Source: Paracoxiella cheracis
Lineage (GTDB): Bacteria > Pseudomonadota > Gammaproteobacteria > Coxiellales > Coxiellaceae
Reading direction: 5' to 3'
Assembly (NCBI RefSeq): GCF_049348705.1
Contig: NZ_CP186485.1
Span: 558,001 to 622,000 of the forward strand
DNA: 64,000 nucleotides
The notes under the pieces are model-generated. The model saw only the letters and a list, made by a program, of their open reading frames with translations, did no database searches and had not been told where the DNA came from. A program made the position numbers and the translations under genes. Positions 59,148-64,000 of this stretch are shown piece by piece (position 1 is the first letter of the stretch; each line of letters opens with the position of its first letter).

Positions 59148-59417
59148 TTAGCATTTAAAAGTTCGTCGTTTTGACGTTCCTATTCCTTCATCGCGACATT
59201 TTTGTAACCTGCCTTTTGTAATCGCTAAATGTTCTTGCAATATTTCCCTTTCTTGCGGCGGTAGCTGACAGTGCTCAAGAGCGCGCAGAATTGTTTTTTC
59301 AGACATTCGATATCGCCAATAATCGAGCCGACCGGATAACCAAAGCAAAAATTTCTGTATAAAAATGCTTCCTAAAAGTATTCGAAAAATGATTTTTGTC
59401 TTTTTCACCACATTCAT
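59148..59417 (-). CDS. small hypothetical phage protein
   Basis: 89 residues: a hydrophobic N-terminal helix after a basic start (MNVVKKTKIIFRILLGSIFIQKFLLWLSG) and a charged helical rest (LRALEHCQLPPQEREILQEHLAITKGRLQKCRDEG). A single membrane anchor with a cytoplasmic helix is likely. Not recognised. Confidence 0.5.
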   Translation of the reverse strand: MNVVKKTKIIFRILLGSIFIQKFLLWLSGRLDYWRYRMSEKTILRALEHCQLPPQEREILQEHLAITKGRLQKCRDEGIGTSKRRTFKC

Positions 59418-59504
59418 CCTATTTAAAAAAGTGCGACAACAACGTTATCAGTCATCGAACCCCAGATATTGAGGTTCAAATGCGCCGCAGTCGCACTAAC
59501 CGGT

Positions 59505-59990
59505 TTAAAATGGAATGTCATCATTCATTCCTTCATCACTCGGTGCTGGTGCAGGTCCGACACTTTGTGTTGCTGTTGCGGCAGGCTTTGCATCTACAGC
59601 AGTAGCGGCATCGGCTGCAATATAATCTTTAATACCTATGCGATCTTTATAATTAGGATTTTTAGATTTCTGCCACTCAAGTTCACAGTGACCTTTTTTA
59701 TTGTCATAGTTCGCCGCATACGTTTCGCCTCGCTCATAGACTTCGGGTTCACCGACCGCATCCCAAAAGTGTTTGAGCTTATAAGCCACTCTCGAATCAG
59801 GAACGAGATAATCCGTAACAAATCCAACTGCACCGGTAGCATCGGTGACCTCGAGCTTCAACTTAAACATCTCGTTTCCTGCTCCTGAAACTTCCTCAGA
59901 CACTTCTTTGACAAGAAAGGTGGCTGGGCCTTCTTCAAGTTTTCGTTTCAAATCATCCAGTTCTTCTTCGGTATAGACACGGTGTTGCAT
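59505..59990 (-). CDS. phage single-stranded DNA-binding protein (SSB-like)
   Basis: 161 residues. A beta-rich N-terminal domain (ATFLVKEVSEEVSGAGNEMFKLKLEVTDATGAVGFVTDYL, HFWDAVGEPEVYERGETYAANYDNKKGHCELEW) resembles the DUF669/OB-like proteins of recombination cassettes, a disordered Ala-rich linker follows, and the C-terminus is GMNDDIPF, the acidic tip by which SSBs recruit partner proteins. It follows recT directly, so it should coat the ssDNA made by the nuclease. Confidence 0.75.
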   Translation of the reverse strand: MQHRVYTEEELDDLKRKLEEGPATFLVKEVSEEVSGAGNEMFKLKLEVTDATGAVGFVTDYLVPDSRVAYKLKHFWDAVGEPEVYERGETYAANYDNKKGHCELEWQKSKNPNYKDRIGIKDYIAADAATAVDAKPAATATQSVGPAPAPSDEGMNDDIPF

Positions 59991-60007
59991 TTTATTGTCT
60001 CCTGTAG

Positions 60008-60877
60008 TTAAGCGGCTTTCGCCATGGTGTTAGCTGAGGAATCTTTCGCTTTCAGCTCATCGACCAATGCTTGCGCGCGGTCAACGGGCTTTTCTGCTGG
60101 CGTTGATTCGACTGTTTTTTCCGGATATTTTTTATCAATCCAATTGAGACAGCCTTGGGTTTGCTCTGCATTGAGCTCATTAATGCTGCTGACATGAGCG
60201 GCATCTATCCAGCGCTGCACGACTGAGTCATGAATACAATGGAGCTTAATAAGTTGCTGTAATCGCGCATTAGCCTTGCTCTCGTTGGGTGTAACAGGCT
60301 CAACAGATTCGTCAATATAAGTTGCTTCAATCACAGGGCTTGCGTCTGCTGTTGATGCAACATTTTTAATGGGGCGGTAATCTTCAACTTCTTCGCGTGT
60401 TTTTATGCCTCGTAAAAAGTCCGCGAACACATCTCGAATAGCAAAGCCCCGTGCTCGCATTTTCAGCATACGTTCAGGATACTTTGCCCATACATTTTTG
60501 CCCCAAAGATCGGCACGTTTAGCATCCTCTACGCTGAAAGCTTGGGTATGAGCAGGCCTGTTTTTACGTTTAAGTACACAAGTGGCTACGCCATTTTTAT
60601 AGGTTTCTTTAATATACTCGAACTCAGGATGACCCATAATGACAGCAAGCAAACTGTCACCGTACATACAAAAACGCCCGTTAATAAAGGCGATCTCTTG
60701 GACAGCGTGAATAGAGCTTAATCCTAATTGGGCTCCATGCATCATGGCAAAAAATACCTTGTCTGCTTTTCCTCGAAAATTGTTAGGGACAAATTCTGTT
60801 TCTGCCAGCATTTTGGCGATCTCCATCGCTTCTGAACAATTCCGTGGATGGTAAACTTGCATTAAATTGTTATTCAT
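60008..60877 (-). CDS. recT: RecT-family single-strand annealing protein
   Basis: 289 residues from ATG 60877 (MNNNLMQVYHPRNCSEAMEIAKML), after GAAGGAAG. RecT-like core: FRGKADKVFFAMMHGAQLGLSSIHAVQEIAFINGRFCMYGDSLLAVIMGH and AKRADLWGKNVWAKYPERMLKMRARGFAIRDVFADFLRGI. Pairs complementary strands after YqaJ resection, a Red-like system. The C-terminal 70 residues are variable and Lys/Ala rich. Directly downstream of the nuclease gene (26-base gap). Confidence 0.9.
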   Translation of the reverse strand: MNNNLMQVYHPRNCSEAMEIAKMLAETEFVPNNFRGKADKVFFAMMHGAQLGLSSIHAVQEIAFINGRFCMYGDSLLAVIMGHPEFEYIKETYKNGVATCVLKRKNRPAHTQAFSVEDAKRADLWGKNVWAKYPERMLKMRARGFAIRDVFADFLRGIKTREEVEDYRPIKNVASTADASPVIEATYIDESVEPVTPNESKANARLQQLIKLHCIHDSVVQRWIDAAHVSSINELNAEQTQGCLNWIDKKYPEKTVESTPAEKPVDRAQALVDELKAKDSSANTMAKAA

Positions 60878-60903
60878 GTTTTTCTTCCTTCTATCCTTAT
60901 ACG

Positions 60904-61806
60904 TTATTTCGCGCAAAATACCCGAGTGGATTCACGCCTGGATTGATACTGCTTAAATAAATCGGGATTCGTTTTTTTGAGCGCTTGACTATCAAAATAA
61001 GCAGCGCCTTTGCGCTCCCGATAGGTAGCGAGTGTTACGCCTTCTGAATCGACTAAGCGTTCATGACCTTCCATGAAAACAACTAAGCGATCTTTAAGTT
61101 TGTCTTCCTCTTCTTTGAGTGCTTTATTTTGTGCCTTTATAGCTTTATAACGCTCAAGTGCTTGTTGAGCTTCGCTGTCAGCAACCTTGGCTTCCCACTG
61201 AAGGGATTTATACAATCGTTTGCAGTCTTCTGCATTGATAGGTTCTGGTGGCATACGCTTAAGTACAAAATCATTCCAAAACCTCACAGCACGGTCTTCA
61301 ATAATCGCCTCTAACTCAGCATTGCGTTGATACGTATAAATCACATGTTCGCAAATTTCGCGAAAAAAGACCGCGACATCCACTTTTTCGGCATCAGCAA
61401 TACTGGCATAATGCGCGACTTGGAACAGGTAGGCCTCAGGAATCTCATTCGTACCAGGCTCACCCCAAAGAGGAGAGCGTGACGCCGTTTTGCATTCAAT
61501 AATAATGTTACTGTTTTTGACTTTGCCGTCGATATTGGCAAAAAGGAAATCGTATTGGGGATGGTAGAGCGTATCGCAATCACTTAGGATTTCGCAGTGT
61601 TGACTTTGCTCATAGTGCCGAATAATAATCGGTTCAAAATCCTGTCCAAACTGCATGAATGCATTAGACTCATCAACAATAGCGTCACTTGTTTTTTCCT
61701 CGTACACATCAAGTGGTGTTTTGTAGCGAGAAAATCCTAAAATGGCACCAATATCCGTACCCCCTAAACCGTTTTTTCGTTGTTTTTTTTGTGCTTCGGT
61801 CAGCAT
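60904..61806 (-). CDS. YqaJ-type viral exonuclease
   Basis: 300 residues: start MLTEAQKKQRKNGLGGTDIGAILGFSRYKTPLDVYEEKT, the PD-(D/E)XK nuclease centre FANIDGKVKNSNIIIECKTAS (D, E-x-K), YLFQVAHYASI and a long C-terminal coiled coil (ALERYKAIKAQNKALKEEEDKL). Degrades 5' ends of dsDNA to give the substrate for RecT. Encoded just before recT. Confidence 0.9.
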   Translation of the reverse strand: MLTEAQKKQRKNGLGGTDIGAILGFSRYKTPLDVYEEKTSDAIVDESNAFMQFGQDFEPIIIRHYEQSQHCEILSDCDTLYHPQYDFLFANIDGKVKNSNIIIECKTASRSPLWGEPGTNEIPEAYLFQVAHYASIADAEKVDVAVFFREICEHVIYTYQRNAELEAIIEDRAVRFWNDFVLKRMPPEPINAEDCKRLYKSLQWEAKVADSEAQQALERYKAIKAQNKALKEEEDKLKDRLVVFMEGHERLVDSEGVTLATYRERKGAAYFDSQALKKTNPDLFKQYQSRRESTRVFCAK

Positions 61807-61818
61807 GATGAATCTCCT

Positions 61819-61956
61819 TTATGCCTGATGAATAATCCCAATAAACTGATGGGCTATTTTTTTAATATCACGGCGATAGCGAAACCACCGCGTCCATGGG
61901 TATTCTTTTTTTAACCGCTGTTCAGCAGTTACCTGATCTTTCATAAAGCGTTCCAT
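61819..61956 (-). CDS. 45-residue basic protein, small phage ORF
   Basis: ATG 61956 (M-E-R-F-M-K-D-Q-V-T-A-E-Q) to TAA 61819, preceded by AGGAGA. The rest is basic and aromatic (YPWTRWFRYRRDIKKIAHQF). It overlaps the end of csrA by 35 bases in another frame and ends 13 bases before the yqaJ start. Not recognised, but the ribosome binding site and tight packing support a gene. Confidence 0.5.
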   Translation of the reverse strand: MERFMKDQVTAEQRLKKEYPWTRWFRYRRDIKKIAHQFIGIIHQA

Positions 61957-62137
61957 TTTCTTTTTTCTCCTGATTTTTTAAGTAAATCTCTTCTCGGTGC
62001 ACAGGGATATCCCTAGGGGCACTAATGCCTAACCGGACATAACATCCATAATGATGTTGTTCGACATCCAGCACGGTGACCGTGACTTCATCGCCTATTT
62101 TTATTCGTTCACCGATTCGTCGGCCTAGAATTAGCAT
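61922..62137 (-). CDS. csrA: CsrA/RsmA-family RNA-binding regulator, prophage copy
   Basis: 71 residues from ATG 62137 (MLILGRRIGERIKIGDEVTVTVL), with AAGGAGA upstream. The RNA-contacting ends are kept: L-I-L-G-R-R with Glu10 at the start and APRDIPVHREEIYLKNQ, equivalent to Arg44 in E. coli CsrA. A 12-15-residue tail follows. CsrA dimers bind GGA-containing hairpins near start codons and redirect host metabolism; in Legionella mobile elements carry csrA paralogues (lvrC). This copy is inside a phage-type cluster upstream of the nuclease genes. The longer frame to 62260 overlaps the neighbour and is not needed. Confidence 0.92.
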   Translation of the reverse strand: MLILGRRIGERIKIGDEVTVTVLDVEQHHYGCYVRLGISAPRDIPVHREEIYLKNQEKKENGTLYERSGNC

Positions 62138-62147
62138 CTGTCTCTCC

Positions 62148-62516
62148 TTAGGCGGCCAAGCGCTCTTTGTGGTATTCGATGGCCGCGTCTGCTGCGCGCT
62201 CTTTTTGGATTTCGCTATCTGCATCGAGTGCTTCATCAATGGCATTGCGCGCAGCAGCAATATCGTCTTCGAGTTCGCCGATCTTGTGGCGCAAACTCTC
62301 TACCTCAGGAATATCTGCATAGGCTGTCATTCCGTCCATGCGTTGATAGGTGTTTTGGACAGCGTTCCACAATAAATCCAAGAGCTTGTGGCCATCATTC
62401 TCAATATCAAAATCGACTTTTGCTCGCGTTAACTGAAATAACAGTTTGGATGGCGAGTTGAATTTTTCTTGAAGCAGTCGAATGCGCTGATGCAAAAAAT
62501 AAATCTCAAAAGCCAT
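62148..62516 (-). CDS. hypothetical coiled-coil phage protein, upstream region replaced by repeat
   Basis: 122 residues from ATG 62516 (MAFEIYFLHQRIRLLQEKF): mostly helical, ending in a Glu/Ala-rich coiled coil (VESLRHKIGELEDDIAAARNAIDEALDADSEIQKERAADAAIEYH). No ribosome binding site stands before the ATG, because the 251-bp repeat ends 7 bases upstream; the frame stays open through the repeat to 62627, so an N-terminally extended form is possible. Followed by csrA at 10 bases. Not recognised. Confidence 0.6.
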   Translation of the reverse strand: MAFEIYFLHQRIRLLQEKFNSPSKLLFQLTRAKVDFDIENDGHKLLDLLWNAVQNTYQRMDGMTAYADIPEVESLRHKIGELEDDIAAARNAIDEALDADSEIQKERAADAAIEYHKERLAA

Positions 62517-62523
62517 GCGCGCA

Positions 62524-62774
62524 TCCGATGCGCGCCATGGAGAGCGAAGCGAAGGCGCGTATTCCGCGGTAGGCTCGGATTTTTTGCCGAGCGTAAGCGA
62601 CTGCAAAAAATCTTTACGAGCCGTCAAGTCATTTGAGAGCCCGTGCGTAGTCGAGCCGTGAGGTCGCGGAGCGCGGGCGACGAGGACGTCCGCGGCTATT
62701 TAAGTTGTCGCGTATTGCGAGTCGATTATTGACAGGGATGGCAATAATCTATCACGAGCATCGCGACACGCTTG
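62524..62774. repeat. 251-bp GC-rich structured repeat, right copy
   Basis: Same sequence and orientation as 57546-57796, offset by exactly 4,978 bases. It supplies the last codons and stop of the gene at 62700-62861 and an open N-terminal frame to the gene at 62148-62516. Direct orientation would allow loss of the 5 kb between the copies. Confidence 0.85.
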
Positions 62775-62861
62775 GGCATCTTCTGTTTGGTTATAATGAT
62801 CAAAAATAGCTTGTGAATTACTACTGTCGTAGGCTTCTACTAATGTGAATGAATCTTTCAT
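62700..62861 (-). CDS. short phage protein with repeat-encoded tail
   Basis: 53 residues from ATG 62861 (MKDSFTLVEAYDSSNSQAIFDHYNQTEDA), with AAGGAG upstream. The second half (Q-A-C-R-D-A-R-D-R-L-L-P on, from about residue 30) comes from the 251-bp repeat and equals the tail of the protein ending at 57722. The native 3' part was lost. Not recognised. Confidence 0.55.
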   Translation of the reverse strand: MKDSFTLVEAYDSSNSQAIFDHYNQTEDAQACRDARDRLLPSLSIIDSQYATT

Positions 62862-62886
62862 GGTTGTCTCCTTATCATTAAATTGG

Positions 62887-63084
62887 TTACAGTATTCGTT
62901 TTTTATCAGCATCATTGATGCCGTTATCTTTGTGCCCATGCATACACACTTCTTTATGCCGCTGTAATACCACCCCTGCATACGTCACCTTGCGTTCTAT
63001 GTCGAAGTATGTGTCGTAATCTTTTGCGGACAGCGCAATGCGTTTTGGTCTAACGCCCGAATCACTTTCAAACCGTGCAATATA
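62887..63084 (-). pseudogene. C-terminal part of a phage gene, cut by IS-A copy 4
   Basis: About 65 codons directly from the IS-A end: R-F-E-S-D-S-G-V-R-P-K-R-I-A-L-S, then DTYFDIERKVTYAGVVLQRHKEVCMHG, ending NDADKKRIL. The frame is continuous with the IS-A outward frame. The N-terminal part lies beyond the element, outside the window. Not recognised. Confidence 0.55.
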
Positions 63085-64000
63085 TTGGACTTTGGATAAA
63101 TAAAATCCCTTGCCAGTTAGGACAATAATCAAAAAATGTGAGTTTCTAAATCTTAAGCTGTTTTTTGCAGCAATTCGTAGAATTTCTCAGGTGTAAAATT
63201 TATTTTATCCAACCATGATTTTACTATCCCAATCAAATCCTCTATTTTTTCAGGGTCTGAGTTTTGCGTCTTTTCTTCAGTCCTCTGAATCGTTTTAATT
63301 TTTGAGTTGCTATTTTTGAAAATAGCAGGATGTCGCGTGCGTTTCCGCTGCGTATCACCTTTGGTTCTGCCTTGCGGATTACCGCGTGGTTTGCAGAGAT
63401 TAGCAGGCGTGCCAACGGTATCAAGCACCGTAGAAAAACCCCGTTGCGTTTGTGAAGGGGTCGCAGTTATTGATGGTTTTTCGTTATCCACTTGGAAGCT
63501 CGGCAAATACCGCTCCCATTTTTTCGGTAAAATCGGGGCAAGATTCCTCGCTAGATAAAGTTGCGTATACGCTAATGCTGTCATCCGCCACCAATCTTCT
63601 TCGTGCTTAACATCCGGTGTTTGGTATCGGTCAAATAACAGTTTGTCTTTACCAAAACGAAAGTAGTGTTCAATGTCATAGCGTCTATCGTAATAGTGAT
63701 ACGCTTCTAATGCTGTGATTTCATTACGTCGTTCACCAGCGAGTCCTAACCAGAGTGGATTTTTATATAAAGATTTACCGTTAGCATCAACCGCAACCAA
63801 TTGCACAACAGTAACAGGATGCTCATATCCTTTAAATTGCTTTGAACCACGCAGTAATTGGTCACGCCATATTTTAATCTCCAATTGGTAAGTTTTGCCA
63901 CTGCGGGTTGTAATGGGTTGCTGCACAATCTCATCGGATTCACGGTGAGTCGTGCTGTCGTTTAGTTTCATCGCATCACCATAGCGTTTTATACTTCCTG
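63085..64000 (-). mobile_element. IS-A copy 4, right part beyond the window
   Basis: Starts with TTGGACTTTGGATAAAT at 63085, with TATA just before it, and continues to the window end. Same sequence as copies 2 and 3 except for single changes. Confidence 0.92.
63153..64000 (-). CDS. IS-A transposase, copy 4 (N-terminus beyond the window)
   Basis: The C-terminal 282 or so codons are present and the frame is open to base 64000; the ATG at 63971 is internal (MKLNDSTTH). The third catalytic signature YYDRRYDIEHYFRFGKDKLL is kept. Differences: Arg for Gly in GDTQRKRTRH and Lys for Gln in PEKFYELL, the latter shared with copy 3, so copies 3 and 4 are nearest to each other. Confidence 0.9.
   Translation of the reverse strand, partial: GSIKRYGDAMKLNDSTTHRESDEIVQQPITTRSGKTYQLEIKIWRDQLLRGSKQFKGYEHPVTVVQLVAVDANGKSLYKNPLWLGLAGERRNEITALEAYHYYDRRYDIEHYFRFGKDKLLFDRYQTPDVKHEEDWWRMTALAYTQLYLARNLAPILPKKWERYLPSFQVDNEKPSITATPSQTQRGFSTVLDTVGTPANLCKPRGNPQGRTKGDTQRKRTRHPAIFKNSNSKIKTIQRTEEKTQNSDPEKIEDLIGIVKSWLDKINFTPEKFYELLQKTA

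Larger units (their letters stand above)
55738..63084 (-). mobile_element. prophage or integrated element at tRNA-His (left part)
   Basis: All genes run toward the tRNA: recombination genes (yqaJ, recT, ssb), csrA, small regulators, an exported barrel, a lysozyme-like protein, an excisionase-like gene and a tyrosine integrase ending next to tRNA-His. The second attachment copy (tRNA-His 3' end) is not in the window, so the element runs past the fourth IS-A, off the right edge. No capsid or tail genes are seen in this part. Confidence 0.8.

Noticed and set aside
59115..59155. GAGCC/GGCTC hairpin followed by T-run as a terminator
   Set aside because: The T-run is on the plus strand, where no gene reads toward it; the phage genes are on the minus strand.
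62148..62627. Full-length 159-residue protein starting in the 251-bp repeat
   Set aside because: Its first 37 residues are the repeat itself read in one frame; the same stretch at the left copy has no matching gene, so the native start is more likely at 62516.

Overview
The window looks like a moderately AT-rich gammaproteobacterial chromosome, most probably from the order Legionellales (Legionella/Coxiella side). The signs are a Mip-like FKBP, the thrS-infC-rpmI-rplT-pheS-pheT-ihfA-merR gene order, a branched-chain 2-oxoacid dehydrogenase operon led by a leucine-type dehydrogenase, a short PutA lacking the DNA-binding domain, and a csrA paralogue on a mobile region. No marker in the window fixes the genus, and no Dot/Icm gene is present.

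Layout. 1-4792: start of an exported protein (running off the left edge), acetoacetyl-CoA synthetase, DNA photolyase, and a Bcr/CflA-type MFS gene cut short by mobile DNA. 4793-8134: an IS3-family element (IS407-like) split by a 1,721-bp DDE insertion sequence (called IS-A here) and abutting a second, truncated IS3-family element. 8344-15938: tRNA-Pro(GGG) and the translation block merR-ihfA-pheT-pheS-rplT-rpmI-infC-thrS, all on the minus strand, with infC starting at AUU. 16093-20914: a 740-aa coiled-coil protein of unknown function, an IS1 remnant, a second IS-A and an orphan gene tail. 21025-31403: ppa, an MFS transporter coupled to putA, a DUF1640-like protein, mip and purL. 31411-32756: an EncFtn-type ferritin with no encapsulin or targeting peptide beside it, separated from its upstream DNA by a 1,010-bp IS982-family insertion. 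32847-41276: ppiB, the branched-chain 2-oxoacid dehydrogenase operon, an exported protein, ugpQ, trmH and an MHS-type MFS transporter. 41369-46194: riboflavin genes ribD, FMN riboswitch, ribE, ribBA, ribH, then a PerM-type membrane protein. 46331-49625: ybaB, recR, a second YbaB-like gene, dnaX, the SRP RNA gene and tRNA-Ser(GGA). 50199-54854: a zinc-sensor (CZB) diguanylate cyclase, a third IS-A, dapE and dapD. 54965-55737: tRNA-Pro(UGG), a 126-bp tandem repeat, a half tRNA-Arg followed by a strongly folded spacer, intact tRNA-Arg(UCU) and tRNA-His. 55738 to the right edge: a prophage or integrated element at the 3' end of tRNA-His (integrase, excisionase-like protein, lysozyme-like protein, an outer-membrane barrel, SSB/RecT/YqaJ recombination genes, CsrA), ending in a fourth IS-A.

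How the genes work together. The minus-strand translation block supplies ThrRS, PheRS, IF3, L35, L20 and IHF-alpha, with coupling visible at thrS-infC and ihfA-merR. Leucine-type dehydrogenase deaminates branched amino acids and the downstream E1/E2 complex makes the acyl-CoAs; E3 must come from elsewhere. The rib genes make lumazine and riboflavin, with ribE onward under FMN control. dapD and dapE act in succession in the lysine/diaminopimelate route.

The most promising unexplained structures are: the structured spacer after the half tRNA-Arg (55381-55495) with the adjoining hairpin-bearing tandem repeat; an exact 251-bp GC-rich repeat with three hairpins that supplies the C-termini of two prophage genes; a roughly 77-bp palindromic dispersed repeat in at least three copies; the orphan EncFtn; and an outward reading frame at the 3' end of every IS-A copy that runs in frame into its neighbour. 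Positions and repeat identities were read by eye.
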